A stretch of 64,000 nucleotides of DNA from a candidate division NC10 bacterium CSP1-5 (GCA_001443495.1 LDXR01000003.1:163087-227086), one strand, 5' to 3'. Counted from the stretch's first letter, positions 37,324 to 45,467 are shown. Made by a program: numbers and translations. Notes: a model not told the origin generated them from the letters alone.

Positions 37324-37352
37324 ACCGTACAAGCGATCCCACGCGGTGTCAA
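37324..37352 (-). promoter_or_regulatory. Promoter for the rpsU leader/small RNA
   Basis: Minus strand TTGACA (37352-37347), 17-nt spacer, TACGGT (37329-37324). Confidence 0.65.
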
Positions 37353-37525
37353 GAAAAATAACTGAGCGCCCCTCCTGATTGGCCCGAACCGCCCCTCGTT
37401 GCATTCCTTGAAGCGGCACCTCTGTCGTGTGCCCACAGGTCCTTGGGCTAAGCTGAATCGGCATGAGAAGAGGATACAGCATTGGCATAGAAAGTGCAAA
37501 AAAGGGGCGCGGGAGCGGCGTCTCG

Positions 37526-38503
37526 ATGAAAGCTGACAGACAGGGCCAAAGGCCGATGACGAGCGATGGAACGGGGGAGCTACCGCCGGGGACGATCCTG
37601 GCGGTGGATGATGACCCCAAAGCCCTCGGGACCTTTGAAACCTATTTGAAGGGGGCGGGGCTTGACGTCCTGACCGCCATGAGCGGAGAGCAGGCGCTCG
37701 GTGCCGTCAGGAGAGCGAGCCCTGACATCGTCCTCCTCGACCTCAGCATGCCCGGCATGAGCGGCCGCGAGGTGCTGCGGGAGCTCAAGGCGCGAAAGGA
37801 GACCAGCGACATCCCCGTCATCATCGTTACGAGCGTGGGCCAGATGGCCGAGAGGGAAAAAGCAATTCACGAGGGCGCCGATGACTTTCTGACAAAACCC
37901 ATCGGCCGGCGCGAACTCCTCATGCGGGTACGGACGCTCCTCAGACTCAGGCGCTTGCACCGGGATCTCGAGCGGACGCTCAGCTCCCTGCATGAGCTGG
38001 AGGCGGCCCGGTATGCTGGGGGGGCGGCTCACGATCTCCTCAAGGGCCCACCCTCGCGCTCCCCCTTGGCGACGATCCTCATCGTTGAGGACGAGCTGCT
38101 CGAACGGGCGATCTACGCTGACCTGCTCCGAGACCACGGCTACACGGTCCTGACGGTGCCCACGGCCCATCAGGCCCTCGAGCTCTTACGGTTCCAGAAG
38201 GTCGACGTCATTTTGGTGGACCTGGTGCTCCCGGGTATGTCTGGCCCCGAGCTCATCGAACGATTGAAGATCGTCACGCCAGACACGCCGGTGATCGTGG
38301 TCACCGGCCATCCCTCATCCCACAACGCGGTCACCGCCCTGAGGCTTGGCGCCTTTGACTTCATCATCAAGGGGTTCAAGAGCGAGGTCATGCTCCATGC
38401 CGTGAAGCGGGCGCTGGAAAAGCGGCGGCTCGAGCTCCAGACCCGGACCCTGCTCTACGAACTCAAGGCCAAGGTGGCTCAGCTTTCCGAACGGCAGCCG
38501 TAA
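37526..38503 (+). CDS. Tandem-receiver response regulator without output domain
   Basis: 325 residues with two CheY-like receiver domains joined by a helical linker. Receiver 1: acidic pocket ILAVDDDP, phospho-Asp in IVLLDLSMPGMSG, conserved Lys in FLTKPIG. Receiver 2: ILIVEDE, Asp in VILVDLVLPGMSG, Lys in FIIKGF. It ends in a coiled coil (RALEKRRLELQTRTLLYELK). No DNA-binding or enzymatic domain, so it likely works in a phosphorelay or by protein contact. The start is uncertain: ATG at 37463 is possible; ATG at 37526 follows GGGAG and is used here. Confidence 0.85.
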   Translation: MKADRQGQRPMTSDGTGELPPGTILAVDDDPKALGTFETYLKGAGLDVLTAMSGEQALGAVRRASPDIVLLDLSMPGMSGREVLRELKARKETSDIPVIIVTSVGQMAEREKAIHEGADDFLTKPIGRRELLMRVRTLLRLRRLHRDLERTLSSLHELEAARYAGGAAHDLLKGPPSRSPLATILIVEDELLERAIYADLLRDHGYTVLTVPTAHQALELLRFQKVDVILVDLVLPGMSGPELIERLKIVTPDTPVIVVTGHPSSHNAVTALRLGAFDFIIKGFKSEVMLHAVKRALEKRRLELQTRTLLYELKAKVAQLSERQP

Positions 38504-38516
38504 CACTCCGACCTGG

Positions 38517-38545
38517 TTGCCCTCGCCGTATCAGTCTGTTATACT
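38517..38545 (+). promoter_or_regulatory. Extended -10 promoter for tadA
   Basis: TTGCCC (38517-38522), 17-nt spacer, TATACT (38540-38545) preceded by TGT. About 27 nt upstream of the tadA GTG. Confidence 0.7.
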
Positions 38546-38571
38546 CTCCGCATTCTGACAGGAAGGAATCT

Positions 38572-39111
38572 GTGGGGTCGCCGAGAGAGACAACCCACGA
38601 GGGGCATCTCTTGTGGATGGATGTGGCGCTCCAGGAGGCCCGCCGGGGGGGCGAGACGGGAGAGGTGCCGGTGGGGGCTGTCCTGATCCAGGATGGGGTC
38701 GTCTTGGCTGCCGCGCATAATCAACCCATCGCGCTTCAGGATCCGACGGCGCATGCCGAGATCCTGGTGCTCCGGGCGGCGGGGCGGCAGGTCGGCAACT
38801 ATCGGTTTCCCGAGGCCACGCTATATGTCACCCTAGAACCGTGTGTGATGTGCGCCGGGGCTTTGCTCCATGCGCGGGTGGCACGGCTCGTGTACGGCGC
38901 CGCCGATCCCCGGGGAGGCGGCGTCGAGAGTGTCTACCGTCTCCTTGATGATCCGCGGCTCAATCATCGGGTCAAGGTGGTGAGCGGTGTGCGGGCGGAG
39001 GAGTCTCAGGCCCTCCTGCAGGAATTCTTTCTGGCCCGGCGGCAGGCACCCGAGTCCTGCGGCTTGGGATGGGCGAGTGCCGTTCCAACGTATCGCCCCG
39101 AACAAGCCTAG
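38572..39111 (+). CDS. tadA: tRNA-specific adenosine deaminase
   Basis: 179 residues, GTG start after AGGAAGG. The deaminase zinc site is complete: HAEI (His and catalytic Glu) and PCVMCAG. EVPVGAVLIQDGVVLAAAHN is the family N-terminus. It converts A34 to inosine in tRNA-Arg(ACG), which is encoded at 35414-35490. The tadA-SRP RNA-dnaX order recalls Firmicutes. The C-terminal 25 residues (from about PESCGLG) are extra. Confidence 0.94.
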   Translation: MGSPRETTHEGHLLWMDVALQEARRGGETGEVPVGAVLIQDGVVLAAAHNQPIALQDPTAHAEILVLRAAGRQVGNYRFPEATLYVTLEPCVMCAGALLHARVARLVYGAADPRGGGVESVYRLLDDPRLNHRVKVVSGVRAEESQALLQEFFLARRQAPESCGLGWASAVPTYRPEQA

Positions 39112-39165
39112 TCTTGGCAGTGCACGCTTCCGTATCGGGTAAGAAGAGTTGGAACGGCACGAGCA

Positions 39166-39261
39166 GGAGGGGTACCGAAGTGGATGTAACGGGCCCGACT
39201 CGAAATCGGGTTGTCCCGCGATGAGCGGGGCACGTGGGTTCGAATCCCACCCCCTCCGCCA
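39166..39261 (+). tRNA. tRNA-Ser(CGA)
   Basis: Acceptor GGAGGGG pairs with CCCCTCC. Anticodon loop CTCGAAA gives CGA; long variable arm; T-arm GGTTCGAATCC; encoded GCCA. Reads UCG. Confidence 0.96.
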
Positions 39262-39269
39262 TGAACAAG

Positions 39270-39354
39270 GTCCAACGTCCAACGTCAGTGCCCGAGGCAG
39301 ACCGCTTCTCATTTCATTCTGTTGACTTTGGACATTGGACGTCGGACATTGGAC
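39270..39354. repeat. TTGGACA-type inverted heptamer array between two tRNA-Ser genes
   Basis: Left arm GTCCAACGTCCAACGTC (39270-39286); right arm of TTGGACA/TTGGACG/TCGGACA units (39324-39354). Arms are reverse-complementary around a loop of about 37 nt. The same family sits inside the large histidine kinase gene (49365-49391). Confidence 0.8.
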
Positions 39355-39365
39355 GGGTTACACGC

Positions 39366-39455
39366 GGAGAGGTGGCCGAGCGGTTTAAGGTGCGCGCCTG
39401 GAGAGCGTGTGTGGGGTGACACCCACCCCGGGTTCGAATCCCGGCCTCTCCGCCA
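39366..39455 (+). tRNA. tRNA-Ser(GGA)
   Basis: Acceptor GGAGAGG pairs with CCTCTCC. Anticodon loop CTGGAGA gives GGA; long variable arm; encoded GCCA. Reads UCC/UCU. It completes the serine set. Confidence 0.96.
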
Positions 39456-39524
39456 TTATGAGCGTCGAGCGCTGAGTGATGAGGACGGCCCTCAGTCCTC
39501 ATTGCTCTTAGCTGTTCTGAAGAA

Positions 39525-39808
39525 TCCTTGGCCGTGCTAGATGGGGAGCTAGCGGTGCCCTGAACCCGCAATCCGCTATAGCGGGATTGAACTCCTGCCC
39601 GAGGTCCTGGATCTCCGGGTGATCTGCCCGGGGTTGGGGCGTCGAGGGTCGGGTCCTGCGCAAGGGGGATCCGTGAACCCCGTCAGGTCCGGAAGGAAGC
39701 AGCGGTAAGCGGTCTGCCTCCTGTGCCGCGGGGGCGCCCGGCCGGAGCCTTCGGTCCTGGGTAAGTGCCGGCGGTTGGGATCGACGGCAGGTGCACGGCC
39801 AAGGATCT
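39525..39808 (+). ncRNA. ffs: Signal recognition particle RNA, large bacterial (Alu-containing) type
   Basis: The universally conserved S-domain loop is present (GTCAGGTCCGGAAGGAAGCA at about 39689-39708). The 5' part carries the bacterial Alu-domain signature GGTGCCCTGAACCCGC followed by a GCTATAGCGGG turn. The termini TCCTTGGCCGTGC (39525-39537) and GCACGGCCAAGGA (39793-39805) are perfect 13-bp complements closing helix 5, and a T-rich stretch follows. The length of roughly 280 nt fits the large form seen in Bacillus, not the 4.5S form. Exact ends are inferred from the closing helix. Confidence 0.92.
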
Positions 39809-39813
39809 TCTTT

Positions 39814-39886
39814 GGTTCAGAGTTCATGGTTCAGGGCAGGTGACCGTCCTGCGGCTCCTCTATGAACTCTGAACCATCAACCATGA
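39814..39886. repeat. GGTTCAG-type inverted repeat, SRP RNA-dnaX gap
   Basis: GGTTCAGAGTTCAT (39814-39827) is a perfect 14-bp reverse complement of ATGAACTCTGAACC (39862-39875), with extra CATCAACCATGAAC units after it. Lies just upstream of the dnaX ribosome-binding site. Confidence 0.85.
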
Positions 39887-39897
39887 ACGAGGGATCT

Positions 39898-41514
39898 ATG
39901 TCCTACCAGGTACTAGCGAGGCGGTGGCGCCCCCAGACCTTCGACGAAGTCGTGGGACAGGAGGCGGTCACCCGGACCCTCAAAAATGCGCTCCAGCAGG
40001 GCCGCGTGGCTCACGCCATTCTCTTTGCGGGTCCTCGGGGGGTCGGTAAGACCACCACTGCGCGGATTCTCGCCAAGGCCTTGAACTGCGACAGTGGTCC
40101 AACGCCTGAGCCTTGCAACCAGTGCCTCAACTGCCGAGAGATCACGGCAGGCGCTGCCGTGGACTGCGTAGAGATCGATGGCGCTTCGCACACCGGTGTC
40201 GAGCATGTGCGGGATCTGCAGGAACAGTTGATCTACCAGCCGGTCAGGGGCCGCACCAAGGTCTACATCATCGATGAAGTTCATATGCTCTCCCTCTCGG
40301 CTTTCAATGCCCTCCTGAAGACCCTGGAGGAGCCGCCGCCCAAGGTGGTCTTTATCCTCGCCACGACCGAACCGCACAAGGTCCCCCCCACGATCCACTC
40401 CCGCTGCCAGCGCTACGACTTTCGTCGGATTGGCCAGGGCCTGCTTACGGAACGTCTTCGGGCGATTGCGGAGGCTGAAGGGGTAGACGTGGCTCCGGAG
40501 GCCCTGACCGCTCTCGCCCGGGCGGCCGATGGGAGCCTGCGTGATGCCCAAAGCATCCTCGATCAGGTGATCACCTATGGAGGCGAGCGGGTGACTACCG
40601 AGATGGTGGCGGCCGTCCTGGGATGGACGGCGCCCGAGGTGGTCCGGGCAGTGATGGGGGCCTGCTTGGCGGGGGACCCGGGGAAGGTCGTGGAACTTGT
40701 CGGCGAGCTCGCCGCCACTGGGGGAGATCTTCGCATCTTTGTCCTCGACTTGTTGGAGCAGCTCCGCTCGCTCCTGCTTGTGAAGCTCAGCCCCAAGGCA
40801 GGAGAGATCCTAGGGCTTGCTCCGGAGGTCATGCGGGATCTCGAGCAGCGGGCGGCGCACGTGGAGATTCCCCACCTGGAATTGGCGCTGCGATTTCTCT
40901 TGGATGCCGAGGGGGAGATGCGGCGGGCGTCCCAACCGCGCTATGTCCTCGAGATGGCGCTGGTCCGGATGGCCGAGGCTCGGGGGCTGGAGTCCCTGGG
41001 AAGCCTGATCAAACGCCTGGAGTCCCTGGAGGGGCGCCTGGGGGTCGTCCCCCAGCATTCCGCTGCCCAGCCTGGACTTTTCACGCCTCAGGAGAAAGCC
41101 GACCCCCCTAGTCCGCCGCCGGCCGCCATCGGGCATGAAGACCGATGGCATGAGGTGCGGCGGCGGATCGGTTCGGAGCGGCGCTCCCTGGGTGTTCTCT
41201 TAGCCGAGGCCGAGGTCACGTTGGAGGGGGAGACCTTGACGCTGACCTTTGCCAATGGAAATCATTTCGCTCGCTCCACCCTGGAGGACCCCGAGGTCCG
41301 TAGCCTCCTCGCCTCGACCATCTCCGCGGTCTACGGCAGACGCCTGCAGGTGGCCTACCGCTTTCTCCCTTCGGCGGTGGGAAAACGGGAGGAGCCGGCC
41401 CGGATGCCTGCTCGGAACCACCCCCTGGTTCGAGAGGCGCTCGAGGTGTTTGGGGGTCGGGTCGTCGAGGTTGAGGAGGGAGGAGAGATCGTCTCTCACC
41501 GAGGTGAGCCATGA
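39898..41514 (+). CDS. dnaX: DNA polymerase III gamma/tau subunit
   Basis: 538 residues. Clamp-loader AAA+ ATPase with Walker A FAGPRGVGKTTTARIL, the zinc module C-x8-CNQC-LNC, DEVH box YIIDEVHMLSLSAFNALLKT and sensor 1 ILATTEPHKVPPTIHSRCQR. Domain III and a short tau-like C-terminus follow. ATG at 39898 follows GAGGG; the frame is open 12 codons upstream into the repeat. I see no obvious A-rich slippery heptamer for a gamma form. Overlaps ybaB by 4 nt. Confidence 0.96.
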   Translation: MSYQVLARRWRPQTFDEVVGQEAVTRTLKNALQQGRVAHAILFAGPRGVGKTTTARILAKALNCDSGPTPEPCNQCLNCREITAGAAVDCVEIDGASHTGVEHVRDLQEQLIYQPVRGRTKVYIIDEVHMLSLSAFNALLKTLEEPPPKVVFILATTEPHKVPPTIHSRCQRYDFRRIGQGLLTERLRAIAEAEGVDVAPEALTALARAADGSLRDAQSILDQVITYGGERVTTEMVAAVLGWTAPEVVRAVMGACLAGDPGKVVELVGELAATGGDLRIFVLDLLEQLRSLLLVKLSPKAGEILGLAPEVMRDLEQRAAHVEIPHLELALRFLLDAEGEMRRASQPRYVLEMALVRMAEARGLESLGSLIKRLESLEGRLGVVPQHSAAQPGLFTPQEKADPPSPPPAAIGHEDRWHEVRRRIGSERRSLGVLLAEAEVTLEGETLTLTFANGNHFARSTLEDPEVRSLLASTISAVYGRRLQVAYRFLPSAVGKREEPARMPARNHPLVREALEVFGGRVVEVEEGGEIVSHRGEP

Positions 41515-41822
41515 AGGGATTTGGCGATCTCATGAAGCAAGCCCAGAGGATGAAGGCGGAGCTGGAGCGGATTCAGGAAGCGGCCGCCACACAGCGGGTG
41601 GAGGGCTCGGCCGGCGGGGGGATGGTGACGGTGACGGCTGACGGCCGAGGGGAGATCGTGGCGGTCCGGATCGACCCCGAGGTGATTCAGGGCGGGGATC
41701 TGGAGATGCTGCAGGATCTCATCGTGGCCGCCACTAACGAGGCCTTGCGCCGGTCCCGGGACCTGCTCACGAGTGAGATGGGACGGCTGACCGGCGGCCT
41801 CAACCTACCGGGACTCTTCTAG
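41511..41822 (+). CDS. ybaB: YbaB/EbfC nucleoid-associated protein
   Basis: 103 residues, full length. The N-terminal amphipathic helix (FGDLMKQAQRMKAELERIQE) and the beta-hairpin core GGGMVTVTADGRGEIVAVRI followed by DPEVI are typical. A dimeric DNA-binding protein, conserved between dnaX and recR in many bacteria. ATGA overlap with dnaX. Confidence 0.95.
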   Translation: MKGFGDLMKQAQRMKAELERIQEAAATQRVEGSAGGGMVTVTADGRGEIVAVRIDPEVIQGGDLEMLQDLIVAATNEALRRSRDLLTSEMGRLTGGLNLPGLF

Positions 41823-41827
41823 AGACC

Positions 41828-42433
41828 ATGGTGATCCGGTACGCTTCCCCCCTCAACCGGCTCGTCGATGTCCTGATGCGTCTTCCGGGTGTGGGCGCGA
41901 AGACTGCCCAGCGCCTTGCCTTTTACCTTCTGAAGGCTTCCCGGGAGGAGGCCATGACCCTGGCCGAAGCCATCGTGGAGCTGAAGGAGAAAATCCGCAT
42001 CTGCGAGCGCTGCGGGAATATCGCTGAGGCGGAGCAGTGCCTGATCTGCCAGGACCCGACCCGCGACGGCAGCAGCCTCTGTGTGGTGGAAGAAGCGAAC
42101 GACCTCTTGGCCATCGAGCGGACCGGGACGTTCAAAGGGCTGTATCATGTCCTCCAGGGGTCCCTCTCGCCGATTGAAGGGCGAGGCCCGGACCAGATTA
42201 CGGGGAAACAGTTGATAAATCGTTTGCGGTCCGGAGAGGTGAAGGAGGTCATCCTGGCCACCAACCCGAATGTGGAGGGGGAGGCCACAGCCCTGTACCT
42301 CGCCCGCCTGATAGCCCCCCTCGGGGTGCGGGTCACCCGGATTGCCCATGGCCTCCCCGTGGGGGGGGATCTGGAGTACGCCGACGAGGTCACGTTGGGC
42401 CGGGCTCTCGAGGGGCGGCGGGAGCTGGGGTAG
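41828..42433 (+). CDS. recR: Recombination mediator RecR
   Basis: 201 residues. Helix-hairpin-helix LMRLPGVGAKTAQRLAFYLL, the zinc finger C-ERC-GNIAEAEQ-CLIC, and the Toprim domain (CVVEEANDLLAIERTGTFKG; ATNPNVEGEATALYLARLI). It acts with RecF/RecO in loading RecA at gaps. 5 nt after ybaB. Confidence 0.96.
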   Translation: MVIRYASPLNRLVDVLMRLPGVGAKTAQRLAFYLLKASREEAMTLAEAIVELKEKIRICERCGNIAEAEQCLICQDPTRDGSSLCVVEEANDLLAIERTGTFKGLYHVLQGSLSPIEGRGPDQITGKQLINRLRSGEVKEVILATNPNVEGEATALYLARLIAPLGVRVTRIAHGLPVGGDLEYADEVTLGRALEGRRELG

Positions 42434-42487
42434 GACACATGGCACGAAAGTTGAAAGCAGACTCTCTTGGAACTTTACGGAGGGTCT

Positions 42488-42994
42488 GTGCGTTCCATAA
42501 CCGATCTGGTCATCTACGAAGAGGACCTCAGCCGGATCAACGCCTGCCTGTCTTCCCTGCAGCGCAAGGCCCGGAGTGCGGCGGTTCTCCTCATCGACAC
42601 GAGCGGGCAGCTCATCGCCAGCGTGGGAGAGACGGACGCGCTTGATGCAACGCCGCTCGCGAGTCTCGCTGCGGGGAGTATCGCCGCCGCGGGGGCGTTA
42701 GCCCAGCTCCTGGGCGAGAAGGAATTTTCTTTTGTCTTCTACGACGGAGAGAAGAAGCGTCTCCACCTCTCCCTCATCGGGGGCCGCGCCATCCTGCTGG
42801 TCCTGTTGGATCAGAACTCGGCCGTGGCGCTGGTCCGCCTCCAGGTCAAGAAATTCTCCAGGGAGATCGAAGAGGTTTTCACTGACCTCTCCAGGCGGCC
42901 GGACACGGTCGCGGAGGGAGGAGGCCCTCTTTCGAAGTCCAACATAGGCGAGATCACCGACGACGACGTCGAAAACCTTTTCGGCAAGGGTTAA
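42488..42994 (+). CDS. Roadblock/LC7-domain protein, MglB-like
   Basis: 168 residues from a GTG that follows GGAGG. A roadblock fold is apparent: LSSLQRKARSAAVLLIDTSG, ASLAAGSIAAAGALAQLLGE and GGRAILLVLLDQNSAVALVR. A helical C-terminal extension ends DDDVENLFGKG. Immediately upstream (3 nt) of an MglA-type GTPase, matching the MglB GAP partner, which forms homodimers and stimulates MglA hydrolysis. An in-frame TTG seven codons earlier is less likely. The C-terminal extension is longer than in short LC7 proteins. Confidence 0.85.
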   Translation: MRSITDLVIYEEDLSRINACLSSLQRKARSAAVLLIDTSGQLIASVGETDALDATPLASLAAGSIAAAGALAQLLGEKEFSFVFYDGEKKRLHLSLIGGRAILLVLLDQNSAVALVRLQVKKFSREIEEVFTDLSRRPDTVAEGGGPLSKSNIGEITDDDVENLFGKG

Positions 42995-42997
42995 GGG

Positions 42998-43585
42998 ATG
43001 TCCTTTATCAACTACGCGGCTCGGGAGATCAACTGCAAGCTGGTCTACTACGGCCCAGGTCTCTGCGGCAAGACCACGAATCTGCAGCATATTTACAAGA
43101 AGGTGGACCCCGGGGCGAAGGGCAAGCTCATCTCGCTGGCCACGGAAACGGAGCGGACGCTCTTCTTTGATTTCCTGCCGCTGGAACTGGGGACGATCCG
43201 AGGGTTCAAGACGCGCTTCCACCTCTACACGGTTCCTGGCCAGATCTTCTATGAGGCCAGTCGCAAGCTGATCCTGAAGGGGGCCGACGGGGTCGTTTTT
43301 GTTGCCGACTCGCAGCTTGAACGCATGGAGGCCAACATCCAGAGCCTGGCCGATATGCGGCAGCACCTGGGTGACCAGGGGATCGACCCGGACAAGATCT
43401 CCCTGGTGATCCAATATAACAAGCGGGACCTCCCGAACGCGATCCCTATCGATGAGCTGCAGAAGGCCCTCAATCCCCGCAATCTCCCCTGGTTCGAGGC
43501 GGTCGCCTCTCAAGGAACCGGCGTCTTCGAGACGCTGAAGGCCATCGCCAAGATCGTCATGCAGGAACTGCAGAAGAAGACGTAG
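42998..43585 (+). CDS. mglA: MglA-type small Ras-like GTPase
   Basis: 195 residues, full length. P-loop YYGPGLCGKTTNLQHIY, the switch region with LATETERTLFFDFLPLELG, the TVPGQIFYEASRKLIL G3 region (TVPGQ replacing DxxGQ, the MglA hallmark), and the G4 motif QYNKRDLPNAI. It sets cell polarity and, in gliding bacteria, drives motility. Here it forms a pair with the upstream roadblock protein, downstream of dnaX-ybaB-recR. Confidence 0.94.
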   Translation: MSFINYAAREINCKLVYYGPGLCGKTTNLQHIYKKVDPGAKGKLISLATETERTLFFDFLPLELGTIRGFKTRFHLYTVPGQIFYEASRKLILKGADGVVFVADSQLERMEANIQSLADMRQHLGDQGIDPDKISLVIQYNKRDLPNAIPIDELQKALNPRNLPWFEAVASQGTGVFETLKAIAKIVMQELQKKT

Positions 43586-43628
43586 TCCCTTCTTGGGTGA
43601 TTCCTTTGGAGTGCCCGCCGCGGTTCGA

Positions 43629-43658
43629 TTGACGGTCGTGCCCCTTTTGCGTTAGCAT
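43629..43658 (+). promoter_or_regulatory. Promoter of tRNA-Asn
   Basis: TTGACG (43629-43634), 18-nt spacer, TAGCAT (43653-43658), 11 nt upstream of the mature tRNA. Confidence 0.65.
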
Positions 43659-43669
43659 ACGGGTGGAAT

Positions 43670-43744
43670 TCCCCGGTAGCTCAATGGTGGAGCGAGCGGC
43701 TGTTAACCGCTAGGCTGCAGGTTCGAGCCCTGCCCGGGGAGCCA
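43670..43744 (+). tRNA. tRNA-Asn(GUU)
   Basis: Acceptor TCCCCGG pairs with CCGGGGA. Anticodon loop CTGTTAA gives GTT; T-arm GGTTCGAGCCC; encoded GCCA end. The 150 nt downstream to 43894 hold nothing I can identify. Confidence 0.96.
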
Positions 43745-43894
43745 CCCTTCGCTCGTCCTTGCACAGAGCACACCCGGAGGCTAAGGCTACCCCTCCAAGA
43801 CCCCTACTCCTAAAGGACCTGTACCCGAAAGAGCTGACGCTGTGGACCCGCGTGTACCCTGGGGAAGGGGGCAAGCCGGGAGGGATCAATTGAC

Positions 43895-44752
43895 ATGGCT
43901 CGGGTGCTGATTGCAGGATGCGGCTATGTCGGTACCGCTTTAGCTGAGCGTCTGGTGGCCGAGGGGCATGTGGTCTGGGGTCTACGGCGTCACCCCGAGG
44001 GCCTGCCGCCCGGCGTGCGCCCCCTGGCAGCCGACCTCACGGATCCCGGGACACTTCGAAATCTCCCGAGCGGCTTGGAGTGTGTCGTCTACATGGCGGC
44101 GCCCGATCGCCTGGACGACGAGGCCTACCGGAGCATTTACGTGGAAGGGCTCTCTCATGTCCTCGACGCCCTCCGGCGCCAGGGGCAGGAACCTCGGCGC
44201 ATCTTCTTCACGTCGAGTACCGTCGTCTACGCTCAAGCGAATGGGGAATGGGTGGATGAGAGGTCGCCAACCGAACCAGTCCACTTCTCCGGCACTCGCA
44301 TGCTCGAGGCGGAGCGCCTGCTCCTTGGCAGTCCCTTTCCCGCTACCATCCTCCGGCTCGGCGGTATCTACGGTCCAGGTCGGGTGGGCCGGATCGAGCG
44401 GGTGCGTCGGGGTGAGGCTGTCTGCATCGATGGCCCGCCCACCTATACGAATCGGATTCACCACGACGACTGTGCCGGCGCGCTGCAGCATCTCATGGCG
44501 CACCCTCAACCGGAGGACCTCTATATCGGGGTGGACGATGAACCGGCGGATGAATGCGCGGTCCTGCGATGGCTGGCGGCCCAGCTCGGTGTGCCTCTGC
44601 CGCGTGTGGAGCGTTCCGCCGATCTTGGCCCGCGGCGTCAGCGGGGGAACAAACGCTGTCGCAACGCCAGGCTCGTGGCTTCAGGATATATCTTCCGGTA
44701 CCCGACCTTTCGGGACGGGTACGGCGCACTGCTTTCTTGTAGTGCACCCTAG
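43895..44752 (+). CDS. NAD-dependent epimerase/dehydratase (extended SDR)
   Basis: 285 residues. The Rossmann motif is GCGYVGTALAERL and an active-site-like segment is FFTSSTVVYAQANGEW. The usual YxxxK is modified: SGTRMLEAERLLL, with no clear Tyr. This resembles the atypical YeeZ-type SDR group, of uncertain substrate. Follows tRNA-Asn and precedes the phosphoribosyltransferase on the same strand. NAD binding is likely; a catalytic role is less sure. Confidence 0.8.
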   Translation: MARVLIAGCGYVGTALAERLVAEGHVVWGLRRHPEGLPPGVRPLAADLTDPGTLRNLPSGLECVVYMAAPDRLDDEAYRSIYVEGLSHVLDALRRQGQEPRRIFFTSSTVVYAQANGEWVDERSPTEPVHFSGTRMLEAERLLLGSPFPATILRLGGIYGPGRVGRIERVRRGEAVCIDGPPTYTNRIHHDDCAGALQHLMAHPQPEDLYIGVDDEPADECAVLRWLAAQLGVPLPRVERSADLGPRRQRGNKRCRNARLVASGYIFRYPTFRDGYGALLSCSAP

Positions 44753-44876
44753 CCCTTCTCCTCTTCCATCGAGAGGGGACGCCCTCGGGTGGAGATGCAC
44801 ATTGACGCCCCTTCCATCCCTCGGGTACCATGGGAAGAGGTGATCGCCGAAGCGTCCCGAAACGCACGGGGTGAGG

Positions 44877-45467
44877 ATGGTGAACACAGCGGAAAAGCGC
44901 TTACTCGAGCTGATTCGCGAGCGTGCCTATCGCTACAGCCCGGAGGCTCCGTTTCAGCTCGCATCGGGGAGGCTGAGTCCGCATTACGTGGATCTCAGGG
45001 CGCTGTTGTGCGCGCCGGAGGCACTGGTGGCGACAGGGACCATTCTCTTTGATCGCATCAAGAGGTTCGAGCGCGAGGCACACACGAAGGTGGACGCGAT
45101 CGGCGGTCCTGCCGACGGGGCGATTCCGATGGCGGCGGCTGTGGCGTTCCACAGCCATCAGGTGGCGGAACCGATCGAGACCTTTTTTGTCCGGAAGGAG
45201 CCCAAGGGGCACGGGCTCAAGAGATGGGTCGAAGGACACGGCACGCCGGGATCCAGGGTCGTGATCGTCGATGATGTGGTCACGACGGGGAGTTCGACCC
45301 TGAGAGCGATTCAGGCCGCCACCGAGCAAGGATTCGAGGTCGTCAAGGTCATTGTCCTCGTGGACCGCCTCGAGGGGGGTAATGAAAAACTCTCGAATCT
45401 CGGCATCCCATACGAGGCGATTTTCACTCTGGGCGACATCGCGGCCGTCCCCTCCCGTCAGCCCTAG
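44877..45467 (+). CDS. Orotate phosphoribosyltransferase-like protein
   Basis: 196 residues. The PRPP-binding loop is RVVIVDDVVTTGSSTLRAIQ, with FQLASGRLSPHYVDLRALLC and FFVRKEPKGHGLKRWVEG matching OPRTases (PyrE). It would make OMP from orotate in pyrimidine synthesis. No other pyr genes are nearby. The start is ambiguous among GTG 44871, ATG 44877 and GTG 44880; ATG is used. A type I PRTase with another base substrate cannot be excluded. Confidence 0.85.
   Translation: MVNTAEKRLLELIRERAYRYSPEAPFQLASGRLSPHYVDLRALLCAPEALVATGTILFDRIKRFEREAHTKVDAIGGPADGAIPMAAAVAFHSHQVAEPIETFFVRKEPKGHGLKRWVEGHGTPGSRVVIVDDVVTTGSSTLRAIQAATEQGFEVVKVIVLVDRLEGGNEKLSNLGIPYEAIFTLGDIAAVPSRQP

Noticed and set aside
37103..37342. 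A 79-codon minus-strand frame upstream of rpsU
   Set aside because: It runs straight through an intrinsic terminator (SRAFEGSFF is the terminator read as protein) and overlaps the rpsU 5' region.
39576..39827. An 83-codon minus-strand frame
   Set aside because: It is antisense to the SRP RNA.
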